NCBI RefSeq assembly: GCF_023028345.1 | Contig: NZ_CP095490.1 | Span: 434,001 to 498,000, forward strand | DNA: 64,000 nt | Reading direction: 5' to 3' | From: Halorientalis marina | GTDB taxonomy: Archaea; Halobacteriota; Halobacteria; Halobacteriales; Haloarculaceae | Shown here: positions 35,013 through 43,637 of the stretch, in pieces | How the letters are laid out: each line of letters opens with the position of its first letter | How positions within the stretch are numbered: the first letter of the stretch is position 1 | The notes under the pieces: model-generated | What the model was told of the DNA's origin: nothing | Databases searched by the model: none | What the model saw: only the letters and a program-made list of their open reading frames with translations | Position numbers and translations under genes: made by a program

Positions 35013-35538
35013 GCAGGGGCTCCTAATGATAGTGTGTTAATTTTTCATTAGTGGGTTACACGAACGCGTACTTTGATAGCTGAGTACATCTCAAGAGTTC
35101 CTTCGGTGCTAGATAAGCGGTTCAACACGACCTAGCCTTCCGTGCATTAGACCCGTTTCGGGCTCGGATAAAATGTGTAGTTCCATTCAACAATCGTATA
35201 ATATATGTATATTGGTACAATAGTAATTGTTCGTAAAGATAAAAATTCTGATATTTATGTCCGTGATCGTGTGTGCGGACCACCTCGAGTTCTGTGGTGG
35301 GTTTTGACAACTTCCGACCGCGATGTGAACCGCCGACGAACGGAGGTTCAACTGGGCCACCGTCGGTGAGTACCTCGTGCGTCTCGACAACGGCGCTTCG
35401 GCTAAGTGGATTGTCTGCCTCGGTGACCAGCTCGGCATCAGCCTCCCCCCGTGAAGTACTCGTCGCAACGGAGAAAACAAGTGACTCAATAGGCCAGTTA
35501 GGCTAATCCGGAAAACGGTGAGTCGTCGGCTATCTGAT
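35013..35538. other. Intergenic region with inverted repeat and an open fragment
   Basis: 526 bases. CTAATGA at 35023-35029 and TCATTAG at 35045-35051 form a perfect inverted repeat beside the CcdA-like gene. 35150-35265 is very AT-rich. On the plus strand a stretch of about 40 codons ending at 35454 reads FNWATVGEYLVRLDNG and onward to GISLPP, after which the frame stops; it lacks a clear start and may be a gene relic. No RNA gene was recognised. Confidence 0.4.
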
Positions 35539-36189
35539 TCACGTCGAACGCGTCGCGTACGCGAGCGTGTAGTAATCTCTCTCACCGAGTTCGTCCGGAT
35601 CGTCAGTGATGAGTGGGTCCTCATCGTCCATGAACAGTCGCCGTCCGAACGTCACGTCGTAGCCCGCAGCGGTGAGTTTCTCGTGGATCGTGGATGTGTC
35701 GGTGACTTTGAACAGGATCATGCGTTCGGGACCTGTCGGCGCAGCGCCGTCGGCAGCCTCACGCAGACAGAGTTCCTCGCCGGCCTCGATATCGACGCCG
35801 AAGACCGAGGCGAACGCCGTCACAGAGCTGACGCCCGGAACGACCTCGACATCGACATCCGAATGCTCCCGTTCCAGCGTCCGGCGAAGATGTCCAAACG
35901 TCGAGTAGATACAGGGGTCGCCGAGCGTCACGAACGCCGCATCGGCGTCGAGCGCAGTCGGCGCGACAGCGTCAGCCGCCTCTCGCCATGCACGACGGAG
36001 TTCCTCGGGATCGCGCGTCATGGGAAAGTCCAGATCACCGAGTTTGGATTCTGCGACGTACTCCCGAGCAACTCGCCGGGAGAGTCGTCCGGGCGTGTAC
36101 ACGACCGGGACATCTTCGAGCACGCGCTTGCCCCGAACGGTGAGCAGGTCCGCTGCACCGGGACCGAGGCCGATACCGTACAGCGTCAT
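35539..36189 (-). CDS. cbiL: Precorrin-2/cobalt-factor-II C20-methyltransferase
   Basis: 216 aa. The SAM-binding start YGIGLGPGAADLLTVRGKRV, the LGDPCIYSTFGHL loop and VEVVPGVSSVTAFASVFG are diagnostic of the tetrapyrrole methylase family, C20-methyltransferase branch. It acts early in the cobalamin corrin ring pathway, in archaea after cobalt insertion. It overlaps the MogA-like gene by ATGA and ends a four-gene operon with two CobW-type GTPases. No other cobalamin synthesis gene is in the window, so it may be a duplicate supplying this step under metal control. Confidence 0.85.
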   Translation of the reverse strand: MTLYGIGLGPGAADLLTVRGKRVLEDVPVVYTPGRLSRRVAREYVAESKLGDLDFPMTRDPEELRRAWREAADAVAPTALDADAAFVTLGDPCIYSTFGHLRRTLEREHSDVDVEVVPGVSSVTAFASVFGVDIEAGEELCLREAADGAAPTGPERMILFKVTDTSTIHEKLTAAGYDVTFGRRLFMDDEDPLITDDPDELGERDYYTLAYATRST

Positions 36190-36770
36190 CCCGTCTCACT
36201 CCCGTGGAGGTGTCGCGTCGCGAGTCCAGCGAGGTGCGGCGCTTCCGGGACGATGATGTCGCGTGACGCCAGCCGAACCGCATTGACGCTTCCGGGGAGA
36301 ACGAACACGGGCACGTTCTGGACGATGCCGGCGGTCGCCCGCGTGGCGATGGCACGGGTCCCGACCTCGTCCCACGAGAGCCGATGGAACGCTTCCGCGA
36401 AGCCGCCCAGTTCTCTGTCGAACAGATCGGCTGCGGCAGTGGGTGTCACGTCGTCGATGGTCACGCCGGTGCCACCGGTCGTCACGACGACATCCACCTC
36501 GTCGCGACCGACGAACTCGCCGAGTGTCGCCTGCACCGCCGCATAGTCGTCGGAAATCAACGTGCGGGCCGTCACGATATGGTCTGATCGCTGAAACACG
36601 TCCGCGATACAGTCACCGCTTGGATCCGTCGGGGCCTTGCTGACCGTGGCCTCTCGTGAGGACGAGACAGTCACTATCCCCACACCGAGCGGGTCGACGA
36701 TGTCGTGGTCATCGGCGTCGGTACCTCGCCGGTCGTCTTGGGCCGGCAGCGTCCTGTTCTGAAGACTCAT
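36186..36770 (-). CDS. MogA/MoaB-like molybdopterin-binding protein
   Basis: 194 aa from ATG 36770, overlapping the upstream GTPase stop by ATGA; a longer reading is unsupported. The family core is clear: GVGIVTVSSSR, the TTGGTG(V)TIDDVTPTA motif that binds molybdopterin, and VFVLPGSVNAVRLA. Proteins of this type adenylylate molybdopterin for metal insertion. A location between CobW GTPases and a cobalamin methyltransferase is unusual, and suggests metal-cofactor maintenance during metal limitation. Confidence 0.82.
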   Translation of the reverse strand: MSLQNRTLPAQDDRRGTDADDHDIVDPLGVGIVTVSSSREATVSKAPTDPSGDCIADVFQRSDHIVTARTLISDDYAAVQATLGEFVGRDEVDVVVTTGGTGVTIDDVTPTAAADLFDRELGGFAEAFHRLSWDEVGTRAIATRATAGIVQNVPVFVLPGSVNAVRLASRDIIVPEAPHLAGLATRHLHGSETG

Positions 36771-38083
36771 ACCGTCGTCACACCCCATTTGTCGACATCG
36801 GCGTCGAAGACGAGTTCTTCCTCGGCACGGCCAGGGAACGGGCTCTCGTAGCGCTCCCAGTCCTCGTCCATCTCGGCGTCGGTCAGCAGACACTCGTCGA
36901 GCGAGTTCCGAATCGCGGTTTCGTCGAGGTCGTGACCGATGAACACGAGGTCAATCTCGCGGTCCCCCCACTCTTCGTCCCAGTTGAGGTCAGGCCTGGC
37001 TTCGCGGTACGCCTCCCGCCGAAATTCCGGCATGGTCGCGGCCCACTGGCCGTTGACGTCCAGTTGAACCTGCGTGCCGGCGAGGTTACAGTTGAGCGCG
37101 TGTCGCTCTCTGCCGGCGACCCACATGAGTCCCTTCGCGCGGACCACGTCGGCGGGAACGTCTGAGAGCCAGTCGACCAGTCGCTCGGGGTGGAACGGTC
37201 GCTGCCGACCGTAGCTACAGGAGGTCAGCCCGAACTCTTCGGGCGGGTGAAGGTGATCATCGTGGTCGTGTTCTTCGTGACTGTGTCCGCCGTGGTCGTG
37301 ACTGTCTCCGTCCTCGTGGCCGTGCGAGCCGTGGCTGTTCCCGTCTCCGTCATCAGCCTCTTGTTGGTGATACTCATGTGCTTGTTGCCAGCCTGCGCTG
37401 CCACGTACCCGGTCAAGATCGAATCGTCCCACCTCGAGGAGCACGCTTGGGTCGACCCGTCCGCGTTCGGTTACCTCGATGTCTGCCTGTGGCTGTAAGG
37501 CTTGGATCACGGACTCGACGTCGCCCAGCTCGGCGTCCGTGACGAGATCTATTTTGTTGAGTAAGACCAGATCACAGAACTCGACCTGTTCGGCCAGCAG
37601 GTCCGAGAGCGGCTTCGCGTCCTCGGTCACCTCCGTGATTTCCTCGCCGGCAACGAACACGTCGTGAAACAGCGCAGCGTCGACGACGGTGACGATGGTA
37701 TCGAGGTCGTAGTGAAACGCTGCCTGACGATTGCTTCGCACTGTCTGTGCGACTTCTGCGGGGTTGCTCATCCCCGACGGTTCGACGACGAGCGCGTCGA
37801 ATGCGGCCGTCTTGGCCAGTTCGACGATCGTCTGGCCGAACTCGTTGGCGAGCCCACAGCAAATGCACCCATTCGAGAGTTCTGTCACGGTGGTCTCGTC
37901 GTCGTCGAGCGTGACCTGCCGTTCGACGAGTGCAGCATCCACGTTCACCTCGCCCATGTCGTTGACGAGCACCGCGATGTCGCGTTCTTCGGGCGCGGTT
38001 TCGAGCAGGTGGTTCAGCGTCGTCGTTTTTCCGGCACCGAGCCCACCGGAGAGGATCGAGACTGGAATATCGGATGCCGACAT
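36767..38083 (-). CDS. CobW/COG0523 GTPase metallochaperone with His-rich loop
   Basis: 438 aa. Walker A GGLGAGKTTT (13-22), the metal-binding CICC motif in LSNGCICCGL, the Walker B-like VVEPSGMSNP and the NKIDL nucleotide motif identify a COG0523 GTPase. Between residues about 240 and 290 a His/Asp/Gly/Glu-rich loop (SHGSHGHEDGDSHDHGGHSH) would bind many metal ions. A CobW C-terminal domain follows. It starts two bases after the stop of the second CobW gene, its upstream neighbour. Family members deliver Zn, Co or Fe to client proteins using GTP. Confidence 0.9.
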   Translation of the reverse strand: MSASDIPVSILSGGLGAGKTTTLNHLLETAPEERDIAVLVNDMGEVNVDAALVERQVTLDDDETTVTELSNGCICCGLANEFGQTIVELAKTAAFDALVVEPSGMSNPAEVAQTVRSNRQAAFHYDLDTIVTVVDAALFHDVFVAGEEITEVTEDAKPLSDLLAEQVEFCDLVLLNKIDLVTDAELGDVESVIQALQPQADIEVTERGRVDPSVLLEVGRFDLDRVRGSAGWQQAHEYHQQEADDGDGNSHGSHGHEDGDSHDHGGHSHEEHDHDDHLHPPEEFGLTSCSYGRQRPFHPERLVDWLSDVPADVVRAKGLMWVAGRERHALNCNLAGTQVQLDVNGQWAATMPEFRREAYREARPDLNWDEEWGDREIDLVFIGHDLDETAIRNSLDECLLTDAEMDEDWERYESPFPGRAEEELVFDADVDKWGVTTV

Positions 38084-38085
38084 CG

Positions 38086-39306
38086 CTACTGGTCTGCGAG
38101 CGCCAGTTCCCGCTGGAGGTCAGGTGCGAACGGGTCGACGTAGTCGCTCCAGTCCGCGTCCATCTCCGCGTCGGAGAGCAGACACTCGTCGAGAAGCTCG
38201 ACCAGTTGCTCCTCGTCGACATCGCGGCCGATGAAGACGAGTTCGGTGCCCCGATCGCCCCACTGGTCGTCCCACTCGTCTTTGATCTGGGGACGCGCAG
38301 AGAAGTACCGCTGCTGTTGGGCTTCGGGGAGTGTCGCGATCCACTGGCCTTTCGGTCCGGCACGCACGGACTGGCCGGCCTTATCGAGTCCCATCGCCAC
38401 GTCTTCGCGACCGGCCGACCAGAAAAAGCCCTTGGCACGAATCACGCTGTCCGGGAGTTCCGCGAGCGTCCGGGCGATTCGCTCAGGGTGGAACGGCCGC
38501 CGACGCTCGTAGACGAACGAACTCACACCGTGTTCCTCGGCAGCGGCATCGTGATGGTGGCCGTGCTGGAGTTCCTGTTTCCAGCCAGCGGACTGGCTCA
38601 CCTGCTCGAAGTCGAAGCGTCCAGTCCCGAGAATCTGCTCGGCTGGGACTTCCCCGTGCTCCGTTCGGATGATTTCCGCCTGCGGTTGGAGTGTCTCGAT
38701 GACGGCCTCGATCTCGTCCAGTTCGTCCTCAGGCACCAGGTCGCACTTGTTCAATAGCAGCACGTCACAGAACTCGATCTGATCCATGAGGACTTCTTCC
38801 GGAACGCGGTTGTCGTCGGGTTCCAAATCGTCGTCGGTCAGTACCTGACCCGACTCGAAGCCCTGCCAGAAGCTGTGGGCGTCGACGACGCTCACCATCG
38901 TATCGAGTTCGTACACGCCCGTCGGGTCGAACGAGGCGTCCTCGAAGCCCTGTGCGAACGTCTGTGCGACCGGAATCGGTTCACTGATTCCCGACGATTC
39001 GACGAGCAGATAATCGAACTCACGGGTTTCAGCGAGCCGACCGACCTCGTCGAGCATGTCACCGCGCAGCCGGCAGCAGATACACCCGTTCGACATCTCG
39101 ATGACCTCTTCGTCTTCCTGAGAGAGGTCGGATTCCTGTTCGACGAGATCGGCGTCGACGTTCACCTCACCCATGTCGTTGACGAGGACTGCCGCGTCGA
39201 GTTCGTGGTCGGTGTTCAGGACGTGGTTGAGCGTCGTCGTCTTGCCCGCCCCGAGGCTCCCGCTCAAAACCGTCACTGGAATCGGATCGGAGTTATCGGT
39301 ACTCAT
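38086..39306 (-). CDS. CobW/COG0523 GTPase metallochaperone
   Basis: 406 aa from ATG 39306; a GTG six bases earlier is possible. It has Walker A GSLGAGKTTT, a CICC metal site in MSNGCICCRL, VESSGISEP and LNKCDL. Unlike its neighbour it has only a short His patch (QHGHHHDAAAEEH near 270), so the two probably differ in metal load or client. First gene of the operon CobW-CobW-MogA-CbiL. AT-rich inverted sequences (39342-39373) upstream are shared with the convergent-side NikR-type gene region. Confidence 0.88.
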   Translation of the reverse strand: MSTDNSDPIPVTVLSGSLGAGKTTTLNHVLNTDHELDAAVLVNDMGEVNVDADLVEQESDLSQEDEEVIEMSNGCICCRLRGDMLDEVGRLAETREFDYLLVESSGISEPIPVAQTFAQGFEDASFDPTGVYELDTMVSVVDAHSFWQGFESGQVLTDDDLEPDDNRVPEEVLMDQIEFCDVLLLNKCDLVPEDELDEIEAVIETLQPQAEIIRTEHGEVPAEQILGTGRFDFEQVSQSAGWKQELQHGHHHDAAAEEHGVSSFVYERRRPFHPERIARTLAELPDSVIRAKGFFWSAGREDVAMGLDKAGQSVRAGPKGQWIATLPEAQQQRYFSARPQIKDEWDDQWGDRGTELVFIGRDVDEEQLVELLDECLLSDAEMDADWSDYVDPFAPDLQRELALADQ

Positions 39307-39341
39307 AGCCACAGATATGAAATCTACACACTTGAATATTA

Positions 39342-39373
39342 GTTATTACGAAATTAGAGTAAGGTATTAATAA
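39342..39373. promoter_or_regulatory. AT-rich operator upstream of the CobW operon
   Basis: GTTATTAC at 39342-39349 faces TATTAATAA at 39365-39373. It is the same kind of element as those before the transporter and NikR-type genes. It lies 36-67 bases before the CobW ATG at 39306 and directly after the end of the first NikR-type gene. Confidence 0.5.
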
Positions 39374-39387
39374 TCCTGAGTGCTGGG

Positions 39388-39777
39388 TCAGGTACGTCTA
39401 ACGAGCGAGATATTGACGCGACCGACCGCGTCGAAATCACGGAGATCGTACAGGAGGCTCCGTATTTGGGCAGCATCCCCCTGGCAAAACACCGTTTCGA
39501 GACACCAGTCTCCCTCGTGTACGTGACTGGTCGACGCGATGATATCCTCGTACTCGTGTTGCACGCCATGGATGTCCTCGATGATTCGCTCGTGTTCGTA
39601 ATCGAACGCGAGGACGGCGACGACTGTGCCGTCGATTGATTCAAGCGCGGTGTGTGACTCGATATACTCCGTCATCGACTCACGGACCGCCCGCGAGCGT
39701 GAGTCGTACCCTTCTCGCTGCCACGTGGCATCGAATTCGTCGAGCAGTTCCTCCGGGATATTGAAGCTGGTGCGCAT
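39388..39777 (-). CDS. NikR-type metal-responsive regulator 1
   Basis: 129 aa. The N-terminal ribbon-helix-helix is MRTSFNIPEELLDEFD with SRSRAVRESMTEYIE. The C-terminal ACT-like domain holds the metal ligand pattern of NikR: H74 in GVQHEYED, then H85-x-H87 and C92 in TSHVHEGDWCLE. Classical NikR has five residues between the second His and Cys, while this one has four. It probably senses Ni or a related ion and represses uptake genes. It is transcribed toward the CobW operon. Confidence 0.82.
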   Translation of the reverse strand: MRTSFNIPEELLDEFDATWQREGYDSRSRAVRESMTEYIESHTALESIDGTVVAVLAFDYEHERIIEDIHGVQHEYEDIIASTSHVHEGDWCLETVFCQGDAAQIRSLLYDLRDFDAVGRVNISLVRRT

Positions 39778-39897
39778 CGCTGTTGTTAAATCTGGTACTC
39801 AGTATAATATTTCTTCATAGTCTCGGAGTGGTGTTACATAATCCAGAAAACCGTGCTAACAGCCCTTATACACCCAGAATCCATAGAATAGGGTGCA

Positions 39898-40032
39898 ATG
39901 TGCCACTGCTTTGAAGCTGTGACGGAACTGACCGATGAAGAGCGACGCGAACTCATCGAGGAGCACTCGGAACGGGAACTCCGAGATGCGTACTCGGATG
40001 ACGAACTCGACGCGCTGGGGATTGCAGCGTAG
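39898..40032 (+). CDS. 44-aa Cys-containing small protein
   Basis: ATG 39898 to TAG 40032. The protein starts MCHCFEAVTELTDEERREL and continues as an acidic helical protein ending DELDALGIAA. The CHC start gives two Cys and a His, a potential metal-binding or redox site. It lies on the strand opposite its two neighbours, both NikR-type regulators, in a gap of only 260 bases. Codon usage is haloarchaeal. The family is not named; the context suggests a role in metal sensing or delivery. Confidence 0.6.
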   Translation: MCHCFEAVTELTDEERRELIEEHSERELRDAYSDDELDALGIAA

Positions 40033-40038
40033 TGCGCC

Positions 40039-40464
40039 TCACAACGTTGGCCGTTGAATCGAATCGACAGGAAACAGCGAGTATTCGACCTGCACGTCTT
40101 CGTTGGTCGCTTGGATGTCGCGGACGAACTCCGAAACAGTCGCCAGTTCCCCCTCGATGATGAACGTCTCGACACATCCCTGATCGCCACAGATACAACT
40201 GTGTGAGTTCGACCGGACGGCACTCGCGTGTGTGTGCCGAAGCTCAGTCATCTTCGTCTCCACAGCCGGGCTGTCGTAGGGAAACAGCGCGCTCACGATC
40301 GCCACTAAGTCTCGGTCTTCGAGCGAGGGCTCCCGGAACTCCTGTACCAGTTTTCGTCCGGCTTCTCGAAAGACTTCACTCCGCCCAGAATAGTCGTGTG
40401 TCTCCACAATGTCGTCGATTTCCTCAAGGAGATCCTCCGGCATGGAGACGCTGACGATTCCCAT
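40039..40464 (-). CDS. NikR-type regulator 2 with an altered Cys-rich ligand set
   Basis: 141 aa from ATG 40464. The ribbon-helix-helix is MGIVSVSMPEDLLEEID with SGRSEVFREAGRKLVQE. In the metal domain H77 and H79 (ELRHTHA) are kept. The usual H-x-H-x5-C is replaced by H88, C90, C92 and C97 (NSHSCICGDQGC), which points to a metal other than the square-planar Ni of NikR, perhaps Zn, Co or Cu. A perfect AT-rich inverted repeat (40487-40504) sits 22 bases before the ATG and is a likely autoregulatory operator. Confidence 0.82.
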   Translation of the reverse strand: MGIVSVSMPEDLLEEIDDIVETHDYSGRSEVFREAGRKLVQEFREPSLEDRDLVAIVSALFPYDSPAVETKMTELRHTHASAVRSNSHSCICGDQGCVETFIIEGELATVSEFVRDIQATNEDVQVEYSLFPVDSIQRPTL

Positions 40465-40486
40465 ATCATAAATTTGGACGCCGATA

Positions 40487-40504
40487 TAATAAAATCTGTT
40501 ATTA
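40487..40504. promoter_or_regulatory. AT-rich inverted repeat before NikR-type gene 2
   Basis: TAATAA-N6-TTATTA, perfect, 22 bases before the ATG at 40464. Confidence 0.6.
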
Positions 40505-40677
40505 CACAACTCAGTATTGATATTACCGTCTCGTCTGGCCACCGATCGTGTGCGGGGGCTCACCCGGTCGCCGGACGCGGTTGTTACTCAGCAGGGATAA
40601 TTTAACAATCCAGAATAAGAAAAGCGGGCGAATTATAACAACTCGTTTTATGATGTCGCGGCTAAGATAATAATGCA

Positions 40678-40830
40678 ATGGCATACGCGTGTTCCACCTG
40701 CGACGCAGAGTTCCAGAGTGCAGCCGGTGTCACCCAGCACGTGGCACTTCACCACAACACCTGTGCGGAATGTAACGAGGAATTCGACGAGGCTGATCAG
40801 CTCCGCGAACATATCCACGAGTCGCACTGA
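40678..40830 (+). CDS. 50-aa double zinc-finger protein
   Basis: ATG 40678 to TGA 40830. Two C2H2-type units are readable: CSTCDAEFQSAAGVTQHVALH with H23-24, and CAECNEEFDEADQLREHIHE with a His-containing end. Such small zinc-finger proteins are common in haloarchaea and some act in regulation. Here it lies among metal regulators with an AT-rich upstream region (aattataacaactcgtttta). It may sense or buffer zinc. Confidence 0.75.
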   Translation: MAYACSTCDAEFQSAAGVTQHVALHHNTCAECNEEFDEADQLREHIHESH

Positions 40831-40898
40831 ATCGCCCGAGGCTAGCGACGATTTTTTCGCGGTATAATACATCGACAGTGCCAGATACCACTCCTTAG

Positions 40899-40918
40899 TA
40901 ATATTGCTGAAGATATTA
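40899..40918. promoter_or_regulatory. AT-rich inverted repeat before the cupin gene
   Basis: TAATAT-N8-ATATTA, perfect, ending 27 bases before the cupin ATG at 40946, so it overlaps the expected TATA region. Confidence 0.55.
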
Positions 40919-40945
40919 ATATCTCGCTCACGAAACGGGAAGTAG

Positions 40946-41326
40946 ATGAGCTACACGAAGACCAACTACGAAGACATCGACAAAGTCTCGGACGCGATGC
41001 ACTTCCTGCGAGAGCCACTGGAGTGCCGACAGGTTGGTATTACCATCGCTCGCTGTGAGCCCGGCTGGAGTTCACAGCCACACGATCACACCGAAGACGA
41101 ACACGAAGAAGTGTACGTGTTGATCACTGGGTCGGCGACCGTTCGTGTCGATGACGAGGACGTTTCCATGGAGAGCGGTGATGCGGTCTCGATTCCCCCA
41201 GCGGCAACGCGACAGATCCGGAACGGCGACGAGGAAAGCGCGTTCGTCCTCGTGAGTGCACCGAGCGATAGTGACGACAGTGCTGATGGTAGTCCTTCGT
41301 GGCGATTGAGTGGGTTTCAGGGGTGA
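40946..41326 (+). CDS. Cupin-domain protein
   Basis: 126 aa. It has the conserved cupin motif 1 (PHDHTEDEHEEVYVLITG, with three His/Glu ligands) and motif 2 (MESGDAVSIPPAATRQIRNG). The His/His/Glu set normally binds one divalent metal. There is no sign of a catalytic partner domain. Its promoter carries the island's AT-rich repeat, which suggests metal-dependent expression. It may be a metal-dependent enzyme replaced or induced under limitation, or a metal-binding buffer. Confidence 0.75.
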   Translation: MSYTKTNYEDIDKVSDAMHFLREPLECRQVGITIARCEPGWSSQPHDHTEDEHEEVYVLITGSATVRVDDEDVSMESGDAVSIPPAATRQIRNGDEESAFVLVSAPSDSDDSADGSPSWRLSGFQG

Positions 41327-41431
41327 AATCAATGGATACCAATATTACCGTGTCGACTGCAAAACGAGGACAATGGAGAGACCCAATTCCGTCACGATAT
41401 TGGTTTCTCATCCGAGGACTAATCGTGAAAT

Positions 41432-41923
41432 ATGACGAGTGACCGTTTCGAGTACGAGGCGATTGGCGTGATCCGGACCCCCTTCGATTCACCCGAAGGG
41501 ATGCCAATCCAGTCGGTCGGGAACGATGCCACAGAGGGAATCGTCGAAGTTGACGAGGCATACGAAGACGGGTTGAAGGACCTGAACGGGTTCACTCATT
41601 GTATCCTGCTCTACCATTTCCACAAGTCATCCAGCCGTTCTTCACTACACGTCGAACCGTTCCTCGATGAGGAAAAACGAGGCGTGTTCGCTACACGGGC
41701 CCCACAACGGCCGAACCGAATCGGGATTTCAATCGTCGAGATCGATACCATCGTGCGCCCAAAAGTCGTCGTGGACGGAATTGACGTCGTTGATGGAACC
41801 CCGTTGCTGGATATCAAGCCATTCGTTCCCGAGTTTGATGTTCCAGACAGTGCGAATACGGGTTGGCTCGACGCATCCATGTCAGCTGTGCGATCAAAGC
41901 AAGCTGATGGAAGATTCCGTTAA
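41432..41923 (+). CDS. TrmO/TsaA-like tRNA methyltransferase-family protein
   Basis: 163 aa. It matches the TsaA/YaeB fold: an N-terminal FEYEAIGVIRTPFDSPEGMP, then HCILLYHFHKSS, and the signature GVFATRAPQRPNRIGIS followed by LLDIKPFVPEFD. In bacteria TrmO methylates the t6A modification at tRNA position 37. Stand-alone copies also occur in metal or one-carbon gene clusters, where their role is unclear. It carries the short archaeal length without the C-terminal extension of bacterial enzymes. Confidence 0.8.
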   Translation: MTSDRFEYEAIGVIRTPFDSPEGMPIQSVGNDATEGIVEVDEAYEDGLKDLNGFTHCILLYHFHKSSSRSSLHVEPFLDEEKRGVFATRAPQRPNRIGISIVEIDTIVRPKVVVDGIDVVDGTPLLDIKPFVPEFDVPDSANTGWLDASMSAVRSKQADGRFR

Positions 41924-42006
41924 CAGGCCTGGTTTCGATACGACCGGATACAATCACGGTGCCGATTGGGTGATTGTCCGTCGATTCAAACCGCATCACG
42001 TCGCGT

Positions 42007-42798
42007 TCACTGACCGAGACGCTCCCGGATGTCCGAGACGTACTCGACGAACTCGATGTCCGTTCGCTGACGCGGCCGATCCAGCGAGACGTCGACGACA
42101 TCGTCGACTCGCCCGGGGTCGGCAGCCATTACGAGAATACGATCCGCGAGCGTGACGGCTTCCTCGACTTCGTGGGTCACGAACAGGATCGTTTTGTTCG
42201 TCGCACGCCAGATGTCCAAGAGTTCCCCGTGGAGCGTATCACGGGTGTTCGGATCGAGGCTCCCGAATGGTTCGTCCATCAGGAGCACGTCGGGATCGAC
42301 CGCGAGCGCGCGAGCGATGCCGACACGCTGTTTCATCCCGCCAGAGAGTTCTTTCGGGTAGGCGTCCTCGAAGCCAGACAACCCGACGAGGTCGACCAGT
42401 TCCTGGACGCGTTGCTCGCAGTTCGGACAGTCACAGGTCGGACGGTCGAGCCCGAACCGGATGTTCCCACGAACGGTGCGCCACGGGAACAGCGCGTAGT
42501 TCTGGAACACCATCCCACGGTCGATACCGGGCTCGGTCACCCGCTCGTCGTCGACGTAGACACTGCCCTCGCTCGGGGATTCCAGCCCCGCGATGGTCCG
42601 GAAGAGCGTCGTCTTGCCACACCCGGATGGACCGACGATACAGCGGAACTCCCCAGCTAGGACCTCGAAGCTCACGTCGTCGAGCGCGGTGACGGTTTCC
42701 CCGCGGACGTCGTATCGCTTGGAGAGACTGTCGACAGTGATCTTCGACTCACTGCCTACCACACCATTCGATTCCGGGGTCGAGTCAGTCAGCGCCAT
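42007..42798 (-). CDS. SsuB/NrtD-like ABC ATPase with a Cys cluster
   Basis: 263 aa from ATG 42798; a longer open frame runs antisense into the permease and is rejected. It has Walker [10 protein letters not shown] (56-64), signature [15 protein letters not shown], Walker [13 protein letters not shown] and switch His in FVTHEVEEA. It is of the nitrate/sulfonate/taurine importer class. Just after the Q-loop region it has an insertion [11 protein letters not shown] with Cys 122, 124 and 127, a possible metal or redox switch not expected in this family. It overlaps the permease gene by ten bases. Confidence 0.85.
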   Translation of the reverse strand: MALTDSTPESNGVVGSESKITVDSLSKRYDVRGETVTALDDVSFEVLAGEFRCIVGPSGCGKTTLFRTIAGLESPSEGSVYVDDERVTEPGIDRGMVFQNYALFPWRTVRGNIRFGLDRPTCDCPNCEQRVQELVDLVGLSGFEDAYPKELSGGMKQRVGIARALAVDPDVLLMDEPFGSLDPNTRDTLHGELLDIWRATNKTILFVTHEVEEAVTLADRILVMAADPGRVDDVVDVSLDRPRQRTDIEFVEYVSDIRERLGQ

Positions 42799-43637
42799 GC
42801 CAGAACCCTCCGCTCGAAGCGACGGAAGCTCACGTCCATTCCGACGTAGACGAGGCTGATGACGAGCATATATGCGACGCTGGTGTCCACTGCGAGGTTG
42901 TTCGAGGCGTTGATGATCTCGTAGCCGACGCCCGGTGCCCCGAACAGCTCCGCCCCGACGACGATCATCCAGCACCGACCGATGCTCGTCCGGAAGGCAG
43001 TAAGCACGCTCGGAGCAGCAGCCGGCAGCATCACGAGGCGAATCATCTGCCAGTCGGTCTCGACGCCGAGGCTGGAGGCGACATCCGTGTAATCGGTCGA
43101 GACGCCTTCCACGCCGCTGTAGGCGCCGTAGAAGTTGATCCAGAATGCGCCGACGAAGACGATGAACGCAGCGCCCGTGTGATGGATCCCGAACCAGAGG
43201 ATGGCGAAGACGACCCACGCCAGCGGGGGGATTGGTCGGAGGATGCGAACGAGCGGCGTGAGATAGTCGTCGAGTCGCCCCGACCAGCCCATCGTCACAC
43301 CAAGGGCGATCCCGCCCGTCGCTCCGAGTAAGACTCCCGGAATGTAATGCAGGAGACTCTGCCCGAGTTTGAACAGGCCGATTGGAATATCCACGTTCCC
43401 GACGAGCGGGACGGCGACGGGTGTCGACTCGGTGAACAGGTCGACGAAGGCAGTTGCTGAGGCGATCGGCCCGGGCAGGAGATACGACGGCGTCGTCACC
43501 TGGGCACCGGCCCACCAGACGACTAGGAAGGCGGTGAGACCGATCGCACCGCGGCCGAGTCGAAGCGGACCGCTATCATCGAACAGGCCGAGCGCGCTCG
43601 TCTCGTCATCGCTGTCGGTCGCTGTTCCGAGACTCAT
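42789..43637 (-). CDS. SsuC/NrtB-like ABC permease
   Basis: 282 aa with about six membrane segments and the BPD-type coupling motif around [20 protein letters not shown]. It has the family's conserved [19 protein letters not shown] and [14 protein letters not shown] stretches. It starts just before the stop of the binding-protein gene and is followed by the ATPase gene, so the three form one operon. The substrate is not fixed by the permease sequence. Confidence 0.85.
   Translation of the reverse strand: MSLGTATDSDDETSALGLFDDSGPLRLGRGAIGLTAFLVVWWAGAQVTTPSYLLPGPIASATAFVDLFTESTPVAVPLVGNVDIPIGLFKLGQSLLHYIPGVLLGATGGIALGVTMGWSGRLDDYLTPLVRILRPIPPLAWVVFAILWFGIHHTGAAFIVFVGAFWINFYGAYSGVEGVSTDYTDVASSLGVETDWQMIRLVMLPAAAPSVLTAFRTSIGRCWMIVVGAELFGAPGVGYEIINASNNLAVDTSVAYMLVISLVYVGMDVSFRRFERRVLAWR

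Noticed and set aside
35187..35624. 145-codon minus-strand frame between cbiL and the CcdA-like gene
   Set aside because: Composition is Ser/Arg/Thr-rich without coding bias, the end is AT-rich, and part is antisense of cbiL.
42007..43515. A 502-codon reading of the SsuB-like ATPase
   Set aside because: The extra N-terminus is antisense-type, Arg-rich sequence over the permease. ATG 42798 gives the normal family length.
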